From Bacillus chungangensis (GTDB taxonomy: Bacteria > Bacillota > Bacilli > Bacillales > Bacillaceae_C), in assembly GCF_030812995.1 (NCBI RefSeq), contig NZ_JAUSTT010000022.1:1-64000 (forward strand): a stretch of DNA of 64,000 bases, given 5' to 3'. The notes beneath the pieces are model-generated. The model had not been told where the DNA came from. It saw only the letters and a program-made list of their open reading frames with translations, and ran no database searches. Positions 1 to 9,382 of the stretch are shown here, piece after piece. Within the stretch, counting starts at the first letter, position 1. Every line of letters starts with the position of its first letter. The translations under genes and the position numbers were made by a program.

Positions 1-23
1 TAGAAATATTTACACGCAAAATA

Positions 24-63
24 GAGAAAAGTGAATTTGAGGATCCTCAAATTCACTTTTCTC
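24..63. terminator. Perfect 40-bp palindrome, likely bidirectional terminator
   Basis: Positions 24-43 are exactly complementary to 44-63, centred on GGATCC, with A-rich and T-rich flanks. It lies about 160 bp beyond the 3' end of the leftward ABC exporter gene. It is best read as a strong intrinsic terminator working on both strands. The T-run is short on each side, so termination is inferred from the stem alone. Confidence 0.6.
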
Positions 64-225
64 ATTATTTAGAAGCTAGTTATGTCCCAGCCTCCGTGTG
101 TGTAATATGTATTTTGGTCCCTAAGGATTGTAGAGAAAAGCAGATTTTTTCTCTACAAGAATAGTTCCTCGAATGTCCAACAACGATTAATATATTGCTT
201 TCATTCCTTTGAATCCAGTCAGCTC

Positions 226-2031
226 TTAACCTGTACTCGTTTCCAATGCAAATGTATGAACCAATTCATGATAAAACCCTTTCTTTGCAACCAATGTATC
301 ATGATCGCCTTTTTCGATGATCTGTCCATCTTTTAAAACAAGGATTTGATCTGCTTTTTGGATCGTATTCAATCGATGAGCGATGACAAAGCTTGTTCTG
401 CCTTTCATCAACTTAGACAGTGCTTCTTGGATTTTCAATTCTGTAACTGTATCAATGTTGCTCGTTGCTTCATCCAAGATTAAAATCGCCGGATTAGCTA
501 GTATAGCACGAGCAATCGAGAGCAGCTGCTTCTGTCCTTGGCTAATGCCGCTTCCATTTTGTGTAAGGATGGTATCATATTGTTTTGGAAGCTTCTTGAT
601 AAAAGTATGTGCATTTGCTAATTGAGCTGCTTCTTCCACTTCCCGATCCGACGCTTCGAGCCGGCCATAGCGAATATTATCGCGAATGGTTCCTTGAAAT
701 AAGTACGTATCTTGCAGGACAAATCCCATCTGCTGCCGGAGGCTTTCTCTTTTTATGTTGGTTATATCTTTATCGTCTATGGTGATGGTTCCTTTTTCTG
801 CTTCATAAAATCGAGATAACAATTGAATAATCGTTGTTTTACCAGCACCTGTAGGGCCTACAAGTGCAACTGTTTCACTAGGAGATACGTTAAAATGAAT
901 ATTATTTATTATCTGCTTTCCTTTTTCATACCCAAATGATACATGATGAAAGCAAACCTTCCCTTTCAATGTTGTTTTTGTTACATCTCGAGCTGTTTTT
1001 TCATCCTTTGCCTCTACTTCTTCTTCCAAAATTTCAAACACACGTTCTGCCCCTGCAATAGCAGACAATAATGTATTAAACTGATTCGCAAGGTCGTTGA
1101 GCGGTCGTGTAAATTGTCGAGAATATTCGGTAAAAATAATGATAACACCTACGGAAATAACCCCTTTTAAAGCCAAAATCCCTCCTACTCCTGCGATAAT
1201 GGCAAAGCTCAAATTGTTTAAAACGTTCATGAGTTTCGGAATAAATCCTGAATACGTCTGTGCCCAGTATCCAGCGTTTTTTAACTGCTTGTTTTTTTCC
1301 ATGAATGCCGCTGTCATTTTCTCTTCTTGAGAGAAAGTTTTGACAATCTTTTGACCAGAAATTGTTTCCTCAATAAAACCATTCAACTCTCCTAAATAGC
1401 GCTGCTGCTCTTTAAATCGTTTCCCCGTCCGATTAGTAATCCATTTCATCCCTCCGTACATAAGCGGTACGATAACCATTGTGATAAGAGTAAGCAACGG
1501 ACTTAACCAAAGCATAATCGAAACCGTACCAATAAGGGTTAAGACGCTGGAGAAAACTTGAATGACAGAGCTATTCAAAGTCTGGCTTACATTTTCAATA
1601 TCATTTGTTAATCTACTCATTAATTCCCCGTGCTGCCGTTTATCAAAGAAAGAAATCGGAAGCTGATGGAGATGACTAAATAACTGTGTCCTCATTGTAT
1701 AGACTGTGCCTTGAGCAACACCAATCATCCAATAGTTTTGTAGAAAAAGTGCGAGCGAATGCAGAAGGTAAATGCCAATTAAAGCAATAAGCAAAACAAG
1801 GAGTCCGTCACTGTTTTTTGTCATTATATATGAATCTACTGCTGTACCAATCAAATAAGGCCCAAGTAATCCTAAAACAGAACTGACAACTACCATTATT
1901 AGAACGAGCAGCAATAGCCCCTTCCGATTCGAAAGATAAGACAATATTTTTTTTAGCGTACTGCTGCGGCTGCTTCTATTTCGCGATTTATTAAGTCTAG
2001 ATTCGATTGGTTTCATGAATTTACTAACCAT
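226..2031 (-). CDS. yheH: ABC exporter half-transporter, YheH/BmrD-like (catalytic subunit)
   Basis: This is the second subunit of a type IV (exporter-fold) ABC transporter predicted to expel hydrophobic compounds or drugs. An N-terminal membrane domain of about six helices is followed by a nucleotide-binding domain with Walker A GPTGAGKT, Walker B ILILDEAT with the catalytic Glu, and H-loop IAHR. The signature reads SQGQ instead of SGGQ, as is typical for the partner of a degenerate subunit. I chose the ATG at 2031 because GGAGGAG lies 7 nt upstream; the longer reading frame would start at a TTG inside that ribosome binding site. The start overlaps the end of the yheI-like gene by 8 bp, so the two are translationally coupled. 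Assignment to the B. subtilis BmrCD type rests on paired motifs and gene order. Confidence 0.85.
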   Translation of the reverse strand: MVSKFMKPIESRLNKSRNRSSRSSTLKKILSYLSNRKGLLLLVLIMVVVSSVLGLLGPYLIGTAVDSYIMTKNSDGLLVLLIALIGIYLLHSLALFLQNYWMIGVAQGTVYTMRTQLFSHLHQLPISFFDKRQHGELMSRLTNDIENVSQTLNSSVIQVFSSVLTLIGTVSIMLWLSPLLTLITMVIVPLMYGGMKWITNRTGKRFKEQQRYLGELNGFIEETISGQKIVKTFSQEEKMTAAFMEKNKQLKNAGYWAQTYSGFIPKLMNVLNNLSFAIIAGVGGILALKGVISVGVIIIFTEYSRQFTRPLNDLANQFNTLLSAIAGAERVFEILEEEVEAKDEKTARDVTKTTLKGKVCFHHVSFGYEKGKQIINNIHFNVSPSETVALVGPTGAGKTTIIQLLSRFYEAEKGTITIDDKDITNIKRESLRQQMGFVLQDTYLFQGTIRDNIRYGRLEASDREVEEAAQLANAHTFIKKLPKQYDTILTQNGSGISQGQKQLLSIARAILANPAILILDEATSNIDTVTELKIQEALSKLMKGRTSFVIAHRLNTIQKADQILVLKDGQIIEKGDHDTLVAKKGFYHELVHTFALETSTG

Positions 2032-3751
2032 AGACCAACTCCTCCTGACCAAACTGAGATTGATAAATGCGCTGATAAAGAGAAGAATGTGCCATTAATT
2101 CATGATGGTTTCCTTTTGCTATTACCTGCCCATCTTCCAGTAATAAAATCATCTCGGCATTCATGGCAGTACTCATTTTTTGCGTAATGATCAACAATGT
2201 ACTAGCATCCTCATCTAATGCTTCGAGTAAAGCAGCCTCTGTTTTCAAATCTAACGCACTCGTACTATCATCTAATATTAAAAGCTTCGGTTTACGAACG
2301 AGTGCTCTAGCAATAGATATTCGCTGCTTCTGTCCCCCGGATAGGTTAACCCCTTTTTGTCCAAGTACTGTCTCATATTGGTCTGGCATTTGAACAATTG
2401 TATGATGAATTTGCGCTTTTTCTGCTGCTTCGATTATTTCTTCCAACGAGGCGTTGTCTTTTCCCCATCCAATATTCTCCTTTATGGTACCAGAAAAGAG
2501 TATCGTTTCCTGAGGAACAAAACCGATTTGTTTGCGCAGGTCTGCTAATTTCATCTCTCTTATATCGACGTCATCTATCAATATCGTTCCATGATCAACA
2601 TCATATAACCTTGGAATAAGCTGAACGAGCGAAGATTTTCCAGAACCTGTTGCTCCTAAGATCGCTAGTTTTTTTCCAGCTGGAGCAATAAAGGAAACAT
2701 TTTGTAATACGGAGAAAGAGTGGCCAGGATAGTGAAATGAAACTTCTTTAAACTCCACTTTGCCGTTAGTAATTGGCGTTGAACATTGTATTTTATCATG
2801 ATCAATTAAGTCAATCTCGGTAGTCAGCACCTCAGAAATACGTTGTGAGGATGCTCGGGCACGTGAAAATGCCATAATCACAAACGTAAGAATAGATAGT
2901 GCGGCTGTCATGCGAAACCCATAATTAACAATAGCAACAACCTCTCCAACTAATATTTTGCCATTGTATACCTCATTGCTTCCAAACCATAGCACTGCTA
3001 AAATGCTTACATTCATAAAAAATAAAAGAACGGGCATCGTTGTTTCTACTACACGAAGTGCAGAAATTGTTTGATCTCTTAATCCCTGATTTGCCTTTAT
3101 GAAACGGTCTTCTTCATGTTTTCTTCTAATAAACGCTTTAATCAATCTCATCCCAGCCAAGTTTTCTTGCATCACACCATTTACCGCATCTAATTGCTGC
3201 TGCACCTTTTTAAACAATGCACCGCCTTTTTTCATCATCCAAATGAGAAATATCATAAGCAAAGGAACGAACGCAATAAGCACAAGCGCCAATTTGACAT
3301 TTACGAATAGTGCCATAATTGCTCCGCCAAGAACAAGTAAAGGAGCTCTCAACATAATTCGCAAGCTCATAAAAACAGTATTTTGCACTTGTGTAACATC
3401 ATTTGTCATTCTTGTAATGAAAGAAGAAGCAGGAAAGCGATTTAAGTTGGAAAAAGAAAATGCTTGTATTTTTTTAAAGAGGCTTTCCCTTACATCATAT
3501 GCGAAGTGCTGACTGACATGGGCAGCAAAAAATGAGTTAATGATCCCGGCAAGAAAAGCAAACAAAGACAAGGCAAGCATGATAACGCCCCACTTTAACA
3601 CGACATCTAGATCCTTTTTTACAATACCTTGATCAATAATGATTGCCATTAACAACGGATAGATCAGTTCTACTGCCAACTCAACGAGCATCAGAAGCCA
3701 GGCAATCGCCATCGGCCGTCGATATGGCTTTAGATAGGTTAATACTTTCAT
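2024..3751 (-). CDS. yheI: ABC exporter half-transporter, YheI/BmrC-like (degenerate-site subunit)
   Basis: First gene of the exporter pair. It has six predicted transmembrane helices and a C-terminal ATPase domain with Walker A GATGSGKS and signature LSGGQKQR. Walker B ends LILDDST, so the catalytic Glu is Asp, and the switch His is Gln in IITQKMS. These changes mark the non-hydrolytic site of asymmetric heterodimeric exporters (BmrCD, LmrCD and TM287/288 families), with the active site completed by the downstream subunit. The ATG has GGAGG 7 nt upstream. The 575-aa length matches YheI-type proteins. A multidrug role is inferred from family; the substrate cannot be read from sequence. Confidence 0.87.
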   Translation of the reverse strand: MKVLTYLKPYRRPMAIAWLLMLVELAVELIYPLLMAIIIDQGIVKKDLDVVLKWGVIMLALSLFAFLAGIINSFFAAHVSQHFAYDVRESLFKKIQAFSFSNLNRFPASSFITRMTNDVTQVQNTVFMSLRIMLRAPLLVLGGAIMALFVNVKLALVLIAFVPLLMIFLIWMMKKGGALFKKVQQQLDAVNGVMQENLAGMRLIKAFIRRKHEEDRFIKANQGLRDQTISALRVVETTMPVLLFFMNVSILAVLWFGSNEVYNGKILVGEVVAIVNYGFRMTAALSILTFVIMAFSRARASSQRISEVLTTEIDLIDHDKIQCSTPITNGKVEFKEVSFHYPGHSFSVLQNVSFIAPAGKKLAILGATGSGKSSLVQLIPRLYDVDHGTILIDDVDIREMKLADLRKQIGFVPQETILFSGTIKENIGWGKDNASLEEIIEAAEKAQIHHTIVQMPDQYETVLGQKGVNLSGGQKQRISIARALVRKPKLLILDDSTSALDLKTEAALLEALDEDASTLLIITQKMSTAMNAEMILLLEDGQVIAKGNHHELMAHSSLYQRIYQSQFGQEELVYG

Positions 3752-4021
3752 CTATAGTCCTCCAAACGATTTCCCCCATAAAACCCCCTCTAATTTTTCT
3801 ACATCCCCTCCATTCTATGATCTCTTATATACGAAGCTTTTATTTATTTTACGGCAATCGTTAGAAAAGTTCTACCTTGCTGCCCAATTATCAAAAATGA
3901 ACACGCTAAACTTTTATTTAGTGTCGCGATTCATTAGATTAATAGTGTTCAAATTTGTGATGACACGTGTCAACTCTCCTATGTTTTTTAATGGATGCCC
4001 TTGCATCATCCAAACTGCTTG

Positions 4022-5104
4022 TCACCCTCCTGTTACTTCTTTCTCCCTTTCATTATTACCAACAACATGCAATGTTCTAGTTGGAAAGGCAACAGAAACT
4101 CCTTCCTCCTCCAAAATATCCATTATTTTGAAATTAACATCTTGTTTCACATTTAAATATTCTTCCCAAACAGTCGTTTTTGTAAAAAAATAAAAGAAAA
4201 TAGCTAAACTGTTTTGCTTATATTCATCGAATTTTACAAAGATCGTTTCTTGATGGATTTCGGGATGTTCTTTTAGCATTTTTTCCAAACGTTTAATTAC
4301 TTTTTCTAATGTTGCTTTCGGTGTTTCATAAGTAACGCCTAATTCAAAATTAATTCGGCGTTTTCCCATCCGGCTCCAGTTTGTAATCGACTCATTGGCC
4401 AGCGTCGCATTTGGAACCGTTACAAGTGCTTGAGCGAACGTTCGAATCTTGGTGCTGCGAAAGCTAATATCCTCTACCGTTCCCTCTACGCTAGGAGTCA
4501 TAATCCAATCACCGATTGAAAAGGGTTTTTCCGTAATAATAATAATGCCTCCAAACAGGTTGCCAATAGCGTCTTTAGCAGCTAATGCAAATGCAAGGCC
4601 TCCTAGCCCTAAACCGGCAACAAAACCATTAACATCAAAGCCAAATTGTTGAGCTATAACACTCAAGCTAATGGCAATAATAACAAACCGAATTGCTTTC
4701 GATAAAAAAGGGATCAGAATTTGATCTATCTCGATATTTAATCGTTTGTTTAATTTTTCAAAAAGCACTGAGGTAGAAGAGGATAAATTGTATAAACCCC
4801 ATGTAATGAGTATAACAATAGATGATTTGAAAAATGCTATAAAAGTCGGATTCGTTTGCTTGATATAAGGAAAATAAGCAACTGCTACGTATATACCAAT
4901 AATAACAAATAGCCATCGCAACGGTTTTTCAAATGCAAGAAAAACATGAGTAAAGAAATCCGTCGGGGTTTTTTTCGTTATTTTTAAAATTAGTTTAAAA
5001 ATGTATGTAGAAAATATTTTCCTAAATAGCAAAAACAAAAGAAATATCCCGATAGATATCCCAATTGATTTCCAGTCATAAGTCATGAAGGTCTCCAATG
5101 ACAC
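4022..5104 (-). CDS. MscS-family mechanosensitive channel
   Basis: A 360-aa membrane protein. Four or so N-terminal helices precede the MscS pore helix, which is rich in Gly and Ala (GLGLGGLAFALAAKDAIGN, residues about 165-185), followed by the cytoplasmic beta domain (EGTVEDISFRSTKIR, VPNATLANESITNWS). The family opens under membrane tension to release solutes during hypo-osmotic shock. The length resembles YhdY-type Bacillus proteins more than the short YkuT type. The start at 5104 is GTG with GGAG 9 nt upstream; an ATG six codons later (5086) also has a GGAG and is a fair alternative. It is transcribed alone, with unrelated neighbours. Confidence 0.88.
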   Translation of the reverse strand: MSLETFMTYDWKSIGISIGIFLLFLLFRKIFSTYIFKLILKITKKTPTDFFTHVFLAFEKPLRWLFVIIGIYVAVAYFPYIKQTNPTFIAFFKSSIVILITWGLYNLSSSTSVLFEKLNKRLNIEIDQILIPFLSKAIRFVIIAISLSVIAQQFGFDVNGFVAGLGLGGLAFALAAKDAIGNLFGGIIIITEKPFSIGDWIMTPSVEGTVEDISFRSTKIRTFAQALVTVPNATLANESITNWSRMGKRRINFELGVTYETPKATLEKVIKRLEKMLKEHPEIHQETIFVKFDEYKQNSLAIFFYFFTKTTVWEEYLNVKQDVNFKIMDILEEEGVSVAFPTRTLHVVGNNEREKEVTGG

Positions 5105-5131
5105 GAGTAAAGACTCCTTTCTTAACTAAAG

Positions 5132-5254
5132 TGAACTTCTATCAGCAAGACTTTCCCAAGCGGGAAGCTTGGACAAATCAAACATTTTGCTGAATGGATG
5201 TACGTCATAAAGGATAAACATGCATCTGTTTTCTATGAAACACGAAGAAAATAA
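5132..5254 (+). pseudogene. Possible gene remnant, plus-strand 3' end
   Basis: An open stretch of about 40 codons has no start. It ends KHASVFYETRRK and TAA at 5252-5254, immediately before a plus-strand terminator. The residue composition looks protein-like (KHFAEWMYVIKDK), unlike the surrounding AT-rich spacer. I cannot name the family. It may be the tail of a deleted gene whose terminator survived; chance is not excluded. Confidence 0.25.
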
Positions 5255-5257
5255 TGG

Positions 5258-5288
5258 AACGACCAAGATAAAATGCTTGGTCGTTTTT
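5258..5288. terminator. Intrinsic terminator, hairpin plus T-run
   Basis: Arms ACGACCAAG and CTTGGTCGT enclose an 8-nt loop. A TTTTTT run follows on the plus strand. The stem sits at the 3' end of the leftward kinase gene and can also work on the minus strand, though the T-run there is weaker. The better plus-strand signal supports a lost rightward gene at 5132-5254. Confidence 0.65.
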
Positions 5289-6963
5289 TAATATTTTCTA
5301 GACTTTATAATGGAATAAAGCAGCCAGATTATCATACCAGCCGCAATGAAAAAGCCAATCTCTATAACAGGCAGCTTCCAAATCATCGTATACTCCTGGG
5401 CAATGGATGCACCGATGATCAGGCCAACCATCATAATACTAAAAGACAACAGTACAATGCTATAAGACAGACGGTTCCCTATCTTATCTAACTTATTTAA
5501 AAATGTATCGAGGTCAGGAACGGTAATCTCCGAGCGAAATTTCCCTTTTTGCATTGCTGCAGTTAGTTCTTTTATATTTTTGGGTAAATGAATCAAAATA
5601 TCGCTATATTCAATTGCATGATGCCAGAAGCGCTGTGATAAAGTCTTTGGATTGTATCGTTCTTGCAAAAGCTTTTTGCCAAATGGCTCTGCTGCTCCCA
5701 TTATGTTAAATTGTGGATCTAAACTTTCCACAATCCCTTCCATTGTCAGTAATGTTTTCCCTAACAATGTTAAGTCCGCTGGAAATTGTATATATGCTTG
5801 AAAGCGATGGAGAATAGTTCATTTATCACTTCTCCGAAGTGAATCTGACTTAATGCTTCTTGATAATACTTCTCTTGTAAATCTTCAATGTCCATTCTAA
5901 GCTCGTTTATTTTTGTATCCGGTTCAATGAGCCCCATGCTTGTAATTGCTTTTAAAATACCGTCTGTACTTTGATGTCTCATGGCAATAACGAGGGACGC
6001 AAAATGGTATTTTATTTCTGCATTTAATCTTCCAACCATGCCAAAATCCAACATACCTATCGTATCATTAGGCAAAATCACAATATTGCCCGGATGGGGA
6101 TCGCCATGGAAATAGCCATCCACCAGCATTTGTTTTAACATGATATTTGTAAAACGTTCTGCAATTATTTTTCTATTATAGCCTAATTGATCTAAAGTTT
6201 TATTTTGACTAATTTTAATGCCATCTATGTAGTCAGAAGTCAACACTTTTTTTGTTGAGTATTCCCAATGAATTTTAGGAATAACTAAGTAAGGTTCCTC
6301 TTCACAATACCGAGATATTCTTTCCGCATTTCTTGCCTCATTATCATAATCTAATTCTTGATGTAATGCATTCGAAAATTCTTCCACTATTTCTGTTAAA
6401 TGATAATTGGCTGCCCAAGCAAAACGATTTTCTGCCATTCTAGCCAAGTCCCCAATAATCTCTAAATCCGTTTCAACGATTGTTTTCAAATTTGGCCGCT
6501 GCACTTTCACTGCGACTCGTTTATTGGAAGGAAGAACAGCATCATGCACTTGACCAATGGAAGCTGATGCAAGAGGTTCTTCATTAAATTCAAGAAATAA
6601 TTGCTCTAATTTATTCCCAAGCTCAGCTTCAATAATTTCTTTCACTTCTATAAAAGAAATGGGCTGTACATGATCTTGAAGCTTCTCTAATTCTTTCACA
6701 ATTTCTTGAGGGATTAGATCTGGCCGTGTACTCGCAATTTGCCCTAATTTAACAAAAGAAGGTCCAAGCTCTTCAAGAAAACTTCGCACTTTTTCCCCTA
6801 AAGATCGTTTTTGTGCAAGTTTTTGTTCAGATGCCCATTTTTTCTTTATTGAAAACATCTCTGTTAAGCCGAGCTCCATCACTAGAAAAGCAAAGCCATT
6901 TCGAATAAAAGCATTCACAATTTCTTGATAGCGATGAATATGACGTATCCTTTTCCCAAGCAT
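5288..6963 (-). pseudogene. aarF: AarF/ABC1/UbiB-family kinase, frameshifted
   Basis: Two abutting frames together encode one protein of about 558 aa. The first (6963-5770) carries the atypical kinase core: KLGQ in the N-terminal extension, the Ala-rich loop ASASIGQVH, catalytic HGDPHPGN and metal-binding DFG. It then ends abruptly at about codon 397 after AFKHIYNFQRT. The second (5767-5288) resumes in another frame with ADLTLLGKTLLTMEG and ends in two transmembrane helices, the normal tail of the family. The break lies near 5805-5815 in CATATATACAA; removing one AT would restore KHIQFPADL. The family supports isoprenoid-quinone or membrane lipid metabolism. A phasin-like gene lies just upstream, as is usual in Bacillaceae. 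This could be a real mutation or a sequencing error; the kinase motifs themselves are intact. Confidence 0.85.
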
Positions 6964-7054
6964 CTTCCTACTCCTTCCACTGCATCTCGTGTAGGTTTTT
7001 CGGCAAAGAAGACAGCATTAAAATAGAACATATAAGGAAGTAATCGTTCTCTTT

Positions 7055-7378
7055 TTATTCCTTCAGATTTTTTGAGGACGATAACGTCGACACTTGCTCT
7101 TCTAATTGAACAATTCGTGCCCGCAGCTCTTCTATCTCTTCCTCCGTAGCAACATGAAGCGATCTTAAAAGCTGCTTTGTCCGCAGTTCAATCATTTCAT
7201 CGATTTCTGTACGCAATTTATCGCCTTTTTCTAATAATTCATTAACAAAAGCATTCGATTCTGATTTTGTTAGTTCTCCTTTTTTTACCAATTCATCTAC
7301 TAACTTCTCCACCTGCTCTTTACTTGCAGCAGCTAATCCTAATCCTAATGAAAATCCTTTGCTAATCAGGTCTTTCAT
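7055..7378 (-). CDS. Phasin-like coiled-coil protein
   Basis: A 107-aa acidic helical protein. After a short hydrophobic N-terminus (ISKGFSLGLGLAAASKEQ) comes a heptad-rich region (VDELVKKGELTKSESNAFVNELLEKG) and a C-terminal coiled coil (EEIEELRARIVQLEEQV). This matches the PhaF/phasin-like regulator family that accompanies AarF/UbiB kinases in many Firmicutes. It lies 91 bp upstream of the kinase gene in the same direction, so the two are probably cotranscribed. A role as a kinase partner or membrane-associated scaffold is inferred only from this recurrent pairing. Polyhydroxyalkanoate granule binding is not implied, because no PHA genes are seen here. Confidence 0.75.
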   Translation of the reverse strand: MKDLISKGFSLGLGLAAASKEQVEKLVDELVKKGELTKSESNAFVNELLEKGDKLRTEIDEMIELRTKQLLRSLHVATEEEIEELRARIVQLEEQVSTLSSSKNLKE

Positions 7379-7804
7379 TTTCTTATCCTCCCTTTTGTCT
7401 GTTCTTCACTTAGGTGTAGAAATGCGGTTCATTATCATACTATATTTATTATTTTTACGTACTATCTTAAAAACATACTTGCAACTTTCTGTATAGAAAA
7501 TTTTTTTTACATTGTACGTATTTTTTATGCTTGCATGTCATAAATTAATTTTTACTAAGGGCAGCTTTTTCAAGGATCAGACTCCACTATTATGAACATC
7601 ATTTCATTTATTCTTATTTTTTATCCTAACATAAACCTATTAAAATATTAATTTTTTTATTCCAAAATAATAAGAGGTTGATCTGATGATTGACCAGCCT
7701 CCATTGGACGAGTAATTTCTATCAGAAATGTAGTCATATTTCTTTTTTTCTTTTCGTACCATATGTTAAAGAGGAGTGACGCATTATTAATAAGCGCTAA
7801 TTTC
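7379..7804. other. 426-bp AT-rich spacer
   Basis: No convincing reading frame. Besides the hairpin noted at 7673-7700, I see only A/T tracts and the probable promoter region of the phasin-like gene. Confidence 0.5.
7673..7700 (-). terminator. Probable terminator downstream of ytaF
   Basis: An imperfect stem pairs GAGGTTG with CAGCCTC and is followed on the minus strand by TCTTATTATTTT. It is about 105 bp past the ytaF stop codon. Confidence 0.45.
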
Positions 7805-8428
7805 TTAAAAAAAAGCAGTAAAAGCAATTAATAAAATAATCGCACCACTAAATAGTGTACCGAATTGTCCAACCGTGAATTTGCCTATTCGAACCTTTGC
7901 TAACTTTTGGCCCAATGATACACCAGCCCAAACGGTAATAAAGCTTCCGACTGCTGCAGTTATTGAAATCGCTAATGGGGATAATCCAAGAAGACCAGCT
8001 CCAAGTCCGTTTGTAAGTGCGTTTGCTGAAAGTGCAATCCCAAGGAGTATCGATTCTCCAATCCCGATGACTCCTGATTTATCAAGATCAACAGCTTCCG
8101 GATTTTGAAGGATGCCAGAGATGCTTTTTGTCTCTGTAACTTTCTCATTCTTATTTTCATTTTTTCGCGGAACTGCTAGTAAAATAACTCTTAATCCAAT
8201 GACAAATAATAAAAAAGCTCCAACAATAACGGGAAGTATCCCTGGTAAAATTTGAGATAGCCATAACCCAAAGAAGATTCCAGCTATACTAAAAAGAAAG
8301 CAAATAATTGCAATCAATAGGTTGGAACTGATTGTAATGCGCATCTTTCTTATCCCGTACGAAATGCCAACACCTAAATTATCAATACTAGATGAAATAG
8401 CAAATCCTAAAATAATAAGCCAAGTCAT
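7805..8428 (-). CDS. ytaF: YtaF-type sporulation membrane protein (MntP-like fold)
   Basis: A 207-aa integral membrane protein with six predicted helices in two related halves (SIDNLGVGISYGIR and SANALTNGLGAGLLG). This is the internal duplication typical of the MntP/YtaF superfamily. A central polar linker contains many Asn, Lys and Glu residues. YtaF is known as a sporulation-expressed membrane protein; MntP relatives export manganese, but transport has not been shown for YtaF and is inferred only from the fold. I chose the ATG at 8428 (MTWLIILG) because AGGGAG lies 10 nt upstream; the frame is open 15 codons further but lacks a ribosome binding site. It is divergent from the HTH-DUF1232 gene. 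Confidence 0.85.
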   Translation of the reverse strand: MTWLIILGFAISSSIDNLGVGISYGIRKMRITISSNLLIAIICFLFSIAGIFFGLWLSQILPGILPVIVGAFLLFVIGLRVILLAVPRKNENKNEKVTETKSISGILQNPEAVDLDKSGVIGIGESILLGIALSANALTNGLGAGLLGLSPLAISITAAVGSFITVWAGVSLGQKLAKVRIGKFTVGQFGTLFSGAIILLIAFTAFF

Positions 8429-8565
8429 GTTGATAACACTCCCTATTTTTTTAACACATTGTATTAAAACCATTGAAAAAAGTGCCTGCCCAAATCAAAA
8501 CTGTTGATAAAATTTCAACAGACAGTTCAAATATGCATGTTCTATTCCTAAGGAGTGACTGAAAG

Positions 8566-9258
8566 ATGGAAAAAACTGAATTTAATAACAAGTCTAGACT
8601 TGGCCCTTTATTAAAAAAACTTTTATCACAAAAAGCGCTCTCTATGCGTAAATTTAGTCAGCTTACAGGAATTGATACTGCAACAATTTCTCGTATTGCT
8701 AATCAAAAACAGCAGGCTAACATTCAGCATATACAATTGTTTGCCGAGCATCTTCAGGTTCCGATTAATACGCTACTAGCAGCTGCGGGCTATAAGCTTG
8801 AAGATTACCAGACTCCATTATCTACAGATATGCATCACTCTATAGAAACAATTCAAGAGGTTTTGGTTTCTTCTAATTTGTTTGATGAAACTTTTAAAGT
8901 TGAACAAATACAGAAAGCATTAGCGAAATATGAGCAGTACGCACGAACAAAAGAAGGAAAAAATATCATCGAAGAAGAATTTGAAGCAAAAGTGGAGCAA
9001 GTAAGCGGAGCAGGGCCATTTATTGACCAATTAAAAAACATGTATGAAGAATATTTGCAAGGGAATCTATCAGAAGATGAACAAGCTTTACTTGGGAGTG
9101 TACTTCTCTATTTTATTCTTTCTACCGATATTATCCCGGATTATGTCTTTCCAGTTGGCTTTTTAGATGATGCTTTAGCTGTCCAGCTCGTCTTAGACAA
9201 ACGAGCTAGTTCTTTTCCACAATCATCCCCACAAATGAATGATCAAGACATTAAATAG
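8566..9258 (+). CDS. XRE-type helix-turn-helix protein with C-terminal DUF1232
   Basis: A 230-aa protein. Residues about 12-75 form a Cro/CI-type DNA-binding domain (MRKFSQLTGIDTATISRIAN, then LQVPINTLLAAAGY). Residues about 165-215 form a DUF1232 segment (LYFILSTDIIPDYVFPVGFLDDALAVQLV), the amphipathic YkvA-like domain thought to associate with membranes. The combination suggests a regulator that senses envelope state or is tethered to the membrane; this is inference. The start has AAGGAG 10 nt upstream. It is divergent from ytaF with about 140 bp between them, so both promoters lie there and may be controlled by this protein. Confidence 0.78.
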   Translation: MEKTEFNNKSRLGPLLKKLLSQKALSMRKFSQLTGIDTATISRIANQKQQANIQHIQLFAEHLQVPINTLLAAAGYKLEDYQTPLSTDMHHSIETIQEVLVSSNLFDETFKVEQIQKALAKYEQYARTKEGKNIIEEEFEAKVEQVSGAGPFIDQLKNMYEEYLQGNLSEDEQALLGSVLLYFILSTDIIPDYVFPVGFLDDALAVQLVLDKRASSFPQSSPQMNDQDIK

Positions 9259-9299
9259 TGTTTACACCCCTCGTTTTATTCCCGTGTTCCTATACAAAA

Positions 9300-9318
9300 A
9301 GCTGCTTGGCAGGCAGCT
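9300..9318 (-). terminator. Terminator downstream of the effector-binding gene
   Basis: AGCTGC and GCAGCT arms flank a short loop, and the minus strand continues into TTTTTG. It lies between two convergent genes and probably serves the leftward one. A second partly similar AGCTGCC sequence occurs about 20 bp further right. Confidence 0.55.
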
Positions 9319-9382
9319 CTTTCCATTCACAAAAAAAGCTGCCAAAAGAAGGATTTTACGTTCTTTTGAACAGCTATGACAT

